A stretch of 7,937 nt of DNA from positions 1 through 7,937 of the forward strand of contig CAJGDW010000071.1 of NCBI GenBank assembly GCA_904502115.1, in the 5' to 3' direction. Every line of letters starts with the position of its first letter. Positions within the stretch are counted from its first letter, which is position 1. Made by a program: the position numbers and the translations under genes. Shown piece by piece: positions 1 through 6,337 of the stretch. Source of the stretch: Paludibacteraceae bacterium. GTDB lineage: Bacteria; Bacteroidota; Bacteroidia; Bacteroidales; Paludibacteraceae. The notes under the pieces are model-generated. The model searched no databases. It worked only from the letters and a program-made list of their open reading frames with translations, and was not told where the DNA came from.

Positions 1-870
1 ATTGAAGCCGACGAATCGGACGGTTCGATTGTAGGTTACCACCCCGAAATTGCCGTTGTACTCAATGTAGAGCGCGACCACAAAGAAGCGGACGAGTTAA
101 TTGAACTATTTACTACCTTTAAAGAAAATACAAAAGGGGCTTTTATTGTAAATGCCGACAATGAATTAGCCGCAGGCTTATCGCTTTTAGCAGAATACGA
201 TTTTTCTGCCAAAGGTGCCAAAGTAGGCGTAAAAGGCAGTTCGTTTAAACAAAGCGGTTTCTGCATATCGTTCAAAATAAACGGTAGTTCTTGCAAAGTT
301 CCTGTTATGGGAGCACACAACATGGAGAATGCCCTAGCAGCATTTGCCGTTTGTACACAGGTAGGGGTAGATAAAAAAGAGATTATCAAAGCCTTGGCTA
401 ATTTTAGAGGCATCTACAGAAGAACCCAACTGGTAGGCGAGAAAAAACAATTCAAACAATACGTTATTGACGATTTTGCCCACAATCCATCGGAAGTAGC
501 AGCCGCCATTGCAGCATGCCAATTGGTAAGCCCCAGGGTAATTGCTTATTTCCAACCTCATGGTTTTGGCCCGCTACGCTTTATGCATGCCGAATTAGCG
601 CAAGAAGTAGCCAAGGTACTTAGGCCCGACGATTGTTTCTTAATAGGCGATGTATATTATGCAGGCGGAACGGTGGATAAAAACATATCGCCCACCATTG
701 TTAGCACGGCCATTATACGCGAAGGAAAACGCGCCCTATTTGTTGGGAACAAACAAGGCGCGCTTACCGAGATGATTACCTTAGCAGAAGAAAATACAAC
801 TTTCCTGATTATGGGAGCACGCGACCCTAATTTGGATCAGTTGGCAAAAGATTTATTTAAACGATTATAA
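1..870 (+). CDS. Mur ligase family protein, divergent MurC-like (UDP-N-acetylmuramate--L-alanine ligase type), 5' truncated
   Basis: The first base of the window is already inside the gene; 289 residues to the TAA are visible. The fragment begins with EADESDGS, the MurC/Mpl-type signature of the Mur central domain, followed by the NVERDH segment. Residues 104-114 (GAHNMENALAA) match the end of the central domain. The C-terminal domain carries DDFAHNPSEV (157-166) and FQPHGFGP (184-191). Canonical MurC has DDYGHHPTEV and FQPHRxTRT at these places, so a His-to-Asn and an Arg-to-Gly change are visible. The final MGARDPNL replaces the usual GAG(D/N)I. Mur ligases add an amino acid or peptide to UDP-MurNAc using ATP in the cytoplasm; the ATP-binding GTxGKT loop lies upstream of the window. 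MurC activity is likely but not certain. A paralogue with a recycling or other substrate is possible; Mpl is less likely because the C-terminal motif is FQPH, not EPRS. The gene ends alone, convergent with the next one. Confidence 0.85.
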   Translation: MEADESDGSIVGYHPEIAVVLNVERDHKEADELIELFTTFKENTKGAFIVNADNELAAGLSLLAEYDFSAKGAKVGVKGSSFKQSGFCISFKINGSSCKVPVMGAHNMENALAAFAVCTQVGVDKKEIIKALANFRGIYRRTQLVGEKKQFKQYVIDDFAHNPSEVAAAIAACQLVSPRVIAYFQPHGFGPLRFMHAELAQEVAKVLRPDDCFLIGDVYYAGGTVDKNISPTIVSTAIIREGKRALFVGNKQGALTEMITLAEENTTFLIMGARDPNLDQLAKDLFKRL

Positions 871-875
871 CACAA

Positions 876-912
876 AAAAAATGACTGAAGGCAAACGCAT
901 CAGTCATTTTTT
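876..912. terminator. Bidirectional intrinsic terminator between convergent genes
   Basis: An 8-bp perfect stem (881-888, ATGACTGA, with 900-907, TCAGTCAT) around an 11-nt loop is extended by an A run at 876-880 pairing with a T run at 908-912. Read on either strand it is a hairpin followed by a U tract. It starts a few bases after the Mur ligase stop codon and lies 17 bases beyond the stop of the minus-strand lipoprotein gene, so it can end both transcripts. Confidence 0.85.
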
Positions 913-928
913 CATTAAGGTTAGCTCG

Positions 929-2857
929 TTATTGCTCTCTATCTAGCGATATAGCGTGAATATCGTCTACCATTTCCCATTTGCCATCTTTAATGTGCAA
1001 ACCTCTTGATAAGTGATTACCATTTAAGTTTGCAATACCAATAACGTATTCGTGATCGGTAGTGCGACCGTTGTATTGATTAATCAACGAAATAATGGCA
1101 TCTTCCCAAATAGCATCGGCTACTTCTGGCAACAAAGCCTCTGAAACAGCACCCACTTCTAAGTTATCATTATAGAATTGTTTGTACTTAACATTGCCTT
1201 TTAGCATGGTTTCTAAGTTGTTCCACGATTGTCTATCCGCCATATCGCTCGATGCATAACAATCGGGGGTGTATTTATCAAAGAAACGATTTACTTGGGG
1301 CAAATTGACATACGAAGAGGTTGAATAGTAGCGATATCCTCTTGCCCAGGTAAAGGGCGATGCCACTTCGTGATAGGTACCAAATCTTGTATCTATGCGC
1401 AATTGGACGGGTGAAGAACCACGATTTTCTGTATTGGCTACACTAAAGGTAACAGCCTGCTCTGTTCTACACGATTTAGTCGAGAACTCTAATGGGCCAA
1501 CGAAATCAGAATTAAATCCCCATCCCCAACTTTCATTATCATAAATAAATGGATAATTATCTAAATTGCTAATACCGTATTCCCATTGAGCCCAAGAGTG
1601 ATTGTCGTTAAATTGCAAAGGCAAATCGCTGTGTGGCAACGACACGGTTGTTTTAGGAGGCGTATAGGTAAAGCTAAAGTTACCTGTTACAGAAGGACCG
1701 CTTGGAGTAACACCTACTGCAAGGCCAGCAGTAACACTAAACGAACCTGGGGTATGCGTACTGCTGTACGATCCAGCAGTACCTACGGGAACGGGTTGCG
1801 AGAAAGAGACATCGCCAGAAGATACATTATTTAGCTTAAGTCCTACAAGAACACCTTGGTAATTTCCACCCGTATATTTGTATTTATAAGCGGCCTTTTT
1901 GCAAAATACCTTATCTTGGATATAGGTTTTATTAGCATCATAGATTTCAGATATCACTACATCGTACACATCTTTTTTATTTACCTTATCATAACCAGCA
2001 TACACCGTTAATTCGACAGCTGCCTCTGTGGTACTAATTCCACAAGAATTATCGATATCGTAATCAAATTGCTTGATAAAATCATCGTGTTTTACTTGGA
2101 TGGGGTAGTAAATTTTATGCGTAAAAGCATGATAAGAAAGGTCTTCGGCAGAGGCCGTTAATAAGCCACGTTGTTGCAATTTACTATCGATGGTATTTAA
2201 CCACTCTGCGGCTCTTTCGCCTACTCTACCTTGTTGGTAAGCACTAACTTCTTGCTGATTGGGAACGAGTTTGTCATATTGCACCTCGTTGCTTAACGTA
2301 TCCAAATAGGCTATATCTAATTCTTCTTGCATCACTTTGCAGTACGACATGGCATTACCATCCTTTCTTACTAAATAGAAAGCATAAGTTTCAATCGAAG
2401 CTTTAGCATCTACATCGACAGTAGTCTCATCTGCGCCGTTTAATTTGGCCAATAGTTGCATAGCATTTTCGGATGGACTAATAAAGCCAATTGATTTGTT
2501 TTGTGCCCAATGCGATTGAATACTAGCAAACGATGCCGCATTGTTCAAAGCATTCAAGGCTGCCATTTCATCCAATAGCACAACTTCTGTGTTTTCTGTT
2601 ACATTACCCGCCACATGGGGGAAACGTTTTAACACATAAGGCATTACCTCCGACGAGGACGAACCCAATACAGCTACCTCGCCACCAAATACTTGTTCTA
2701 CAACATCTGCCTCCAAATTAGTAGGAGCTACACTTTGTTCTTCTTGAATCTCTTCTTGACTAAGAGGTTCATTACTTTTGTCTTGACAAGCAGTAAACAC
2801 ATTTCCCAAAACCAATAAGGAAATTAAATAGATAATCTTTTTTGTTGCCCTTTTCAT
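929..2857 (-). CDS. Lipoprotein with a putative leukocidin/hemolysin-like beta-barrel pore-forming core
   Basis: 642 residues from the ATG chosen at 2857 (MKRATKK, a normal basic signal-peptide start); an ATG at 2869 would add four residues and has a more A/T-rich leader, so it cannot be excluded. A hydrophobic helix is followed by the lipobox FTAC, Cys24, then an acidic tether (QDKSNEP...EEIQEEQ), suggesting an outer-membrane or surface lipoprotein. Residues about 50-235 form an unassigned alpha/beta region. From about 246 (KIYYPIQV) the protein is rich in beta strands. Residues 362-406 are Gly/Ser/Thr-rich with alternating hydrophobic residues: strand GSFSVTAGLAVGV, turn TPSGP, strand SVTGNFSFTY, then NHSWAQWEYG. 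This order matches the stem and following W-containing strand of leukocidin-type toxins (SxGGN...GPS...GSFSYS...TIS...WG). About 85 C-terminal residues form a separate unassigned domain. The fold is inferred from pattern, not from a database search. The gene is probably monocistronic. Confidence 0.5.
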   Translation of the reverse strand: MKRATKKIIYLISLLVLGNVFTACQDKSNEPLSQEEIQEEQSVAPTNLEADVVEQVFGGEVAVLGSSSSEVMPYVLKRFPHVAGNVTENTEVVLLDEMAALNALNNAASFASIQSHWAQNKSIGFISPSENAMQLLAKLNGADETTVDVDAKASIETYAFYLVRKDGNAMSYCKVMQEELDIAYLDTLSNEVQYDKLVPNQQEVSAYQQGRVGERAAEWLNTIDSKLQQRGLLTASAEDLSYHAFTHKIYYPIQVKHDDFIKQFDYDIDNSCGISTTEAAVELTVYAGYDKVNKKDVYDVVISEIYDANKTYIQDKVFCKKAAYKYKYTGGNYQGVLVGLKLNNVSSGDVSFSQPVPVGTAGSYSSTHTPGSFSVTAGLAVGVTPSGPSVTGNFSFTYTPPKTTVSLPHSDLPLQFNDNHSWAQWEYGISNLDNYPFIYDNESWGWGFNSDFVGPLEFSTKSCRTEQAVTFSVANTENRGSSPVQLRIDTRFGTYHEVASPFTWARGYRYYSTSSYVNLPQVNRFFDKYTPDCYASSDMADRQSWNNLETMLKGNVKYKQFYNDNLEVGAVSEALLPEVADAIWEDAIISLINQYNGRTTDHEYVIGIANLNGNHLSRGLHIKDGKWEMVDDIHAISLDREQ

Positions 2858-2884
2858 AATGCACAACATTTAAATTAAAAATTT

Positions 2885-2899
2885 GGCATTTGTCATGCC
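2885..2899 (-). promoter_or_regulatory. Small hairpin in the lipoprotein-gene leader
   Basis: GGCAT (2885-2889) pairs with ATGCC (2895-2899) across a 5-nt loop, about 16 bases before the upstream candidate ATG at 2869 and 28 before the ATG at 2857. It could affect translation, but five base pairs is weak evidence. Confidence 0.25.
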
Positions 2900-2913
2900 G
2901 TTAACTTTACAAG

Positions 2914-2928
2914 TGTGTTTCAAACACA
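2914..2928. promoter_or_regulatory. Perfect 7+1+7 dyad over the predicted transcription start
   Basis: TGTGTTT-C-AAACACA is a perfect inverted repeat centred on one base, lying directly downstream of the -7 box and over the expected +1 of the lipoprotein gene. Position and symmetry fit an operator for a dimeric repressor, but no regulator gene is in view and a chance dyad is possible. Confidence 0.3.
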
Positions 2929-2931
2929 TCG

Positions 2932-2939
2932 CAAAAGTA
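2932..2939 (-). promoter_or_regulatory. Bacteroidota-type -7 box of the lipoprotein gene
   Basis: On the minus strand TACTTTTG fits the TAnnTTTG -7 consensus of the Bacteroidota primary sigma factor, about 75 bases before the ATG at 2857. No convincing TTG -33 element is seen at the usual distance. Transcription would start near 2925, leaving a leader of about 55-70 bases. Confidence 0.5.
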
Positions 2940-3085
2940 TCGTTCCAATGCCATGTTGCGCGTTTAAATAGATAAATAGAAGTAAACAGAAATTAATTTT
3001 AACGCTTATGGAATTCGTTTAACAATGCAATCGTTGTTTTTAAGAATTGAAGATTACAAGGATGTTACAAAGGGGATGGGGATTA

Positions 3086-3117
3086 ACTAAACTATGCTAA
3101 CAAGAGCATAGTTTAGT
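3086..3117 (-). terminator. 13-bp perfect hairpin after the small membrane-protein gene
   Basis: ACTAAACTATGCT (3086-3098) pairs perfectly with AGCATAGTTTAGT (3105-3117) around a 6-nt loop. It starts 17 bases after the stop codon of the minus-strand gene ending at 3134, the normal place for a terminator. The U tract on the minus strand is poor (TTAATC), so it may be an inefficient terminator or a 3'-end stabilising structure. Confidence 0.6.
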
Positions 3118-3133
3118 ACTTTACCAGGTCTGC

Positions 3134-3430
3134 TTAGATGGCAAATTTTACCCATGCATAAAGGAGGGCTATACCTAGCATACAAAAACCCGCCAAGCCT
3201 TTAGCTATATTCACTAGGGTATCGTCATCTTCTAAATTACGATCTACAATCCATGCTATAGCGTAGGCAATAGCACTATAAATGATAGTGGAATAGATAT
3301 TATATGGCATGAATCCAACTGCTGTTATTCCTCCTTGACGAATGCCCATCAATATCGTTATAAAAAAATACCCACCAAATAAACTCAAAACAAGAGCAAC
3401 CACCTTTAAAATTGTTAGTAAAGTCTTCAT
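3134..3430 (-). CDS. Small three-helix integral membrane protein of unknown function
   Basis: 98 residues from the ATG at 3430 (MKTLLTILKV). The frame is open upstream to 3496, but the predicted promoter at 3457-3487 lies inside that stretch, so the shorter start is right. Three hydrophobic segments are visible: residues about 5-28, 43-62 and 77-95. A loop with Arg31 and Gly33-34 follows the first helix, and the second ends in an acidic segment, VDRNLEDDD (62-70). No family is recognised. It is read in the same direction as, and lies upstream of, the leukocidin-like lipoprotein gene, but has its own promoter and a 3' hairpin, so the two are probably separate transcripts. A role such as immunity to that protein would be speculation. 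Confidence 0.7.
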   Translation of the reverse strand: MKTLLTILKVVALVLSLFGGYFFITILMGIRQGGITAVGFMPYNIYSTIIYSAIAYAIAWIVDRNLEDDDTLVNIAKGLAGFCMLGIALLYAWVKFAI

Positions 3431-3456
3431 AAAACAGTATTTAAAATTAGTAGTTA

Positions 3457-3487
3457 CAAATTTACATAAATCATCACATTTATACAA
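3457..3487 (-). promoter_or_regulatory. Bacteroidota-type promoter of the small membrane-protein gene
   Basis: On the minus strand a TTG (3487-3485) is followed after 20 bases by TAAATTTG (3464-3457), matching both elements of the TTG / TAnnTTTG consensus at normal spacing. Transcription would start near 3450, giving a leader of about 20 bases and supporting the ATG at 3430 as the start codon. Confidence 0.65.
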
Positions 3488-3612
3488 TTTTAGCAATATT
3501 TTTTCACTCCTACGCCTTCTTACTATATTAATGTATCAAAGGAAATGTATGTAACACCAATGTAACTTTATATCTTCAAAAAAGTTAAATAGAAGATTTT
3601 TTAAGGCGTAAA

Positions 3613-3644
3613 ATGGCATAAACCCCTAATTTTTAATACCTTTG
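3613..3644 (+). promoter_or_regulatory. Bacteroidota-type promoter of the DUF5686 gene
   Basis: TACCTTTG (3637-3644) fits TAnnTTTG exactly and is followed by GCA, a common context in this phylum. The -33 element is poor: an ATG at 3613-3615 is the nearest match to TTG at proper spacing. Transcription should start near 3650, about 20 bases before the TTG start codon at 3672. Confidence 0.6.
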
Positions 3645-3671
3645 CATCGGTTTTTTTAAGCAATTAGAAAA

Positions 3672-6203
3672 TTGAAAGCACTTAAGGCCTATATTATTCT
3701 TCTATTTTGTTTCATTGGAAGTACATCTGCATGGTCAATCACTTTCACTGGAACGGTAACCGACTCCATTACAGGAGAACCCCTTCCCTTTATTTCTATC
3801 CGAATTGCCAACACGTTGTACGGAGACGAGACAGACATTGACGGAAATTTCTCTATCAATGCCGAAGAAACAGATAAACTAGAATTTATATTCCTTGGAT
3901 ACAGAAGCAAAACTTACGCGCTAAACAAGTATGTAAACAAACACATGAACGTAAAATTAGCGCCAACTGACTACGAACTAGAAGAAGTTGTTGTTACTAC
4001 CAAGCACAGTTACTCAAAAAAGAACAATCCTGCTGTCGATTTGGCCAAACGTATCTTGGCACAAAAAAACGACAACCGTATAGAGAACGCTAATTACTAC
4101 CAACGTGATACCTACGAAAAATTATTATTGGGTATTACCGATATAAAAGAGGGGAAAGCAACTAGCAGTTTGGGATTAAGCGAGGTTGTGAGTCAGTCTG
4201 ACACCTCTATTATTAGTGGCAAAAAAGTTTTGATGGTTTCTTTGAAAGAAAAAACCATGCAACAATACTATCGCAAATCGCCTGCTACTAAAAAACAAAT
4301 CGTAACCGGTAGACAAGAAAAAGGTATTGATGACCAACTATTTGCAGAAGGTTGGTTGACAACCTACATGGACGAGATGTTTAAAGACATTGATATTTAC
4401 AACAGTAATATCAATATCGCATTTAAACCTTTTGTGGGTCCTTTATCGCCCATTGCCACCGATTTTTACAAATTCTTTATCAAGGACACCATTCAAGTTG
4501 ATGGCGAAAAATACATCAACCTTGGATTTACTCCCTTTAACTCATCGTTCTTTGGGTTTATGGGTTTCATTACGGTAGACGACTCTACCCTTGCTATTAA
4601 ACACGTTAGCATCGACATTCCTAAAAATACCAACATCAACTATTTGGATGGTTTCCATTTGGAACAATCATTCGAAATGAACGATGAAGGTATCATGGAA
4701 TTGCAAGACGACCAACTTACCGCCGAATTCTACTTGGTAAAAGGCACTAAAGGTTTTTATGCACAACGTAGTAGAACCTTCAAAGATTACCAATTTAATA
4801 TACCCAACGACTCCATATTGAAAAGTTTTGCGGGTACTGAAATGGTACTAAAGGATGCCAAAAAGCAAGATAGCACCCACTGGCAGGCATACCGAAATGA
4901 CAGCATACAACTGGCACAAAATCAAGTAAACACCACCCTCGACAAACTTCAAAACAATGCCTTTGTAAAAGGTGTTCTATTCATTGCCGAATTGCTTATT
5001 AAGGGTTATTTGCGTACTGGCGACCCAAGTTACTTTGATATTGGTCCTATCTACACCATGTTTAGTGGTAGTACCATAGAAGGTTTCCGTTTGCGTGTAG
5101 GCGGCGAAACCACGGCCAACCTATCGCCAAATTTCTTTGCTAAAGGTTATATGGCATACGGTTTCCACGACCATAAAATGAAATATGGTCTGGACTTTGA
5201 ATACTCGTTTAACCAAAAAAGTTACCACGCACGCGAGTATCCCGTAAACTCTATTGCTATTAATTATACCGACGATATCCGTACATTGGGTGAGAACCCT
5301 GTTGGGTCTCCTACCGACAACTGGGCATACTCTATTAAACGTATGGCTATCTACAACATGATGTACTACAAACAATTAAAACTGCAGTACACCTACGAAG
5401 ATATGAGCGGTTTCTCGGTTAACCCATGGATTAAATCAGAGACCCAATTGCCTACCGATAGTATTCGTTTTACCGAAGTAGGAACCGGTAACCAATTCGA
5501 TCACTTAATGAACAACGAAGTGGGTATTACCTTGCGTTACGCTCCCAAAGAAAAATTTGTACAAGGTCGTATTTACCGTTTCAACTTAAAGAACCCACAT
5601 CCTGTATTTGAACTAACCCACAGAGCCAGCTTCAAAGACATTTTGGGTACCAACTACGGTTACCAAACAACCGAACTAAAATACAGCCAACGCTACTTTA
5701 TTTCAGCATTTGGCCGTATTGACCTTACGGTAAAAGCGGGTAAAATATGGACAGGTGGCGTGGCATATCCCTACTTGTTTAGTCCCAATGCCAATACCTC
5801 ATTTACCGTTATGGCCGAATCGTTTAGCCAAGTCAACCCCTTGGAGTTTGTGTGCGACCAATACGCTACCATCGACCTTGGCATTGCTACCAACGGACTT
5901 TTGTTCAACCTAATTCCGGGTGTCAAAAAATTGCAATTGCGCGAAGTGTTTGGCTTTAAATGCTATTGGGGATACTTGTCAGACAAAAACAATCCTGCAT
6001 TCGATGATACATTGCTACAATTCCCCAGCGGAACAGGCACCTTTGACCCTGCTCGTTTGTACGAACCCTACATGGAATTTAGCGTTGGTATCGACAATAT
6101 TTTGCGTGTATTGCGTGTAGACTACGTAAGACGTATCAACTACCTAGATCGTCCCAATGTAGCTGCAGACGGAGTACGTGTATCGCTTAGCTTTACGTTC
6201 TAA
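3672..6203 (+). CDS. DUF5686 and carboxypeptidase-regulatory-like domain outer-membrane protein
   Basis: 843 residues. The signal peptide runs MKALKAYIILL to STSA20, so the mature protein is exported. Residues about 23-100 form a carboxypeptidase-regulatory-like beta-sandwich: FTGTVTDSITGEPLPF, GDETDIDGNFSI and FIFLGYRSK are its hallmarks. It is followed by the linker YELEEVVVTT. From about 119 the DUF5686 region begins (NPAVDLAKRILAQ, then NYYQRDTYEK) and continues into alternating aromatic strands ending in VSLSFTF, a terminal-Phe signal typical of BAM-inserted barrels. No TonB-dependent plug domain is seen, so this is not a SusC-type receptor despite the shared N-terminal domain; the family's molecular role is not known to me. 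The start is TTG at 3672: an in-frame TAA at 3657-3659 and lack of an ATG between leave no better choice, and the signal peptide needs this start. No partner gene is nearby, so it is probably monocistronic. Confidence 0.9.
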   Translation: MKALKAYIILLFCFIGSTSAWSITFTGTVTDSITGEPLPFISIRIANTLYGDETDIDGNFSINAEETDKLEFIFLGYRSKTYALNKYVNKHMNVKLAPTDYELEEVVVTTKHSYSKKNNPAVDLAKRILAQKNDNRIENANYYQRDTYEKLLLGITDIKEGKATSSLGLSEVVSQSDTSIISGKKVLMVSLKEKTMQQYYRKSPATKKQIVTGRQEKGIDDQLFAEGWLTTYMDEMFKDIDIYNSNINIAFKPFVGPLSPIATDFYKFFIKDTIQVDGEKYINLGFTPFNSSFFGFMGFITVDDSTLAIKHVSIDIPKNTNINYLDGFHLEQSFEMNDEGIMELQDDQLTAEFYLVKGTKGFYAQRSRTFKDYQFNIPNDSILKSFAGTEMVLKDAKKQDSTHWQAYRNDSIQLAQNQVNTTLDKLQNNAFVKGVLFIAELLIKGYLRTGDPSYFDIGPIYTMFSGSTIEGFRLRVGGETTANLSPNFFAKGYMAYGFHDHKMKYGLDFEYSFNQKSYHAREYPVNSIAINYTDDIRTLGENPVGSPTDNWAYSIKRMAIYNMMYYKQLKLQYTYEDMSGFSVNPWIKSETQLPTDSIRFTEVGTGNQFDHLMNNEVGITLRYAPKEKFVQGRIYRFNLKNPHPVFELTHRASFKDILGTNYGYQTTELKYSQRYFISAFGRIDLTVKAGKIWTGGVAYPYLFSPNANTSFTVMAESFSQVNPLEFVCDQYATIDLGIATNGLLFNLIPGVKKLQLREVFGFKCYWGYLSDKNNPAFDDTLLQFPSGTGTFDPARLYEPYMEFSVGIDNILRVLRVDYVRRINYLDRPNVAADGVRVSLSFTF

Positions 6204-6204
6204 T

Positions 6205-6216
6205 CGACAATTGTCG
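6205..6216. repeat. 12-bp perfect palindrome after the DUF5686 stop codon
   Basis: CGACAATTGTCG begins two bases after the TAA. It has no loop, so it is a dyad and not a hairpin terminator. Its right half overlaps the first unit of the TTGTCRC tandem repeat, so it may be just an edge effect of that array. Confidence 0.4.
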
Positions 6217-6260
6217 CTTGTCACTTGTCACTTGTCGCTTGTTGTTTAATCGTTTAATCG
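6211..6260. repeat. Short tandem arrays: TTGTCRC 7-mers then TTTAATCG 8-mers
   Basis: Four 7-mers (TTGTCGC, TTGTCAC, TTGTCAC, TTGTCGC) and a partial fifth fill 6211-6244. Two exact TTTAATCG units follow at 6245-6260, and two TTTCTCC units at 6265-6278. The stretch is non-coding, between the convergent DUF5686 and umuC genes, with three unrelated repeat units stacked end to end. Confidence 0.85.
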
Positions 6261-6302
6261 TTGATTTCTCCTTTCTCCTTTATCAACTCTCTTTTAAACT
6301 TC

Positions 6303-6334
6303 GATTAGTCGATTCACCGATTAGTCGATTAGTC
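6303..6334. repeat. Four-copy 8-mer tandem array at the 3' end of umuC
   Basis: The units are GATTAGTC, GATTCACC, GATTAGTC and GATTAGTC, in register. The array ends three bases beyond the umuC stop codon. Bases 6308-6330 match 7622-7644 in inverted orientation over 23 bases with one mismatch, so the two ends of the umuC gene carry inverted copies of the same repeat family. Confidence 0.85.
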
Positions 6335-6337
6335 AAA

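Noticed and set aside
36..413. 125-codon open frame on the minus strand
   Set aside because: It is antisense to the clearly homologous Mur ligase frame and has no recognisable domain.
3572..3602. ATCTTC/GAAGAT hairpin followed by a T run, resembling a plus-strand terminator
   Set aside because: The stem has only six mostly A/T pairs with a 14-nt loop, and no plus-strand gene lies upstream that would need termination.
6303..6334. Possible CRISPR array
   Set aside because: Units are 8 bases in direct tandem with no spacers, and no cas genes are present.
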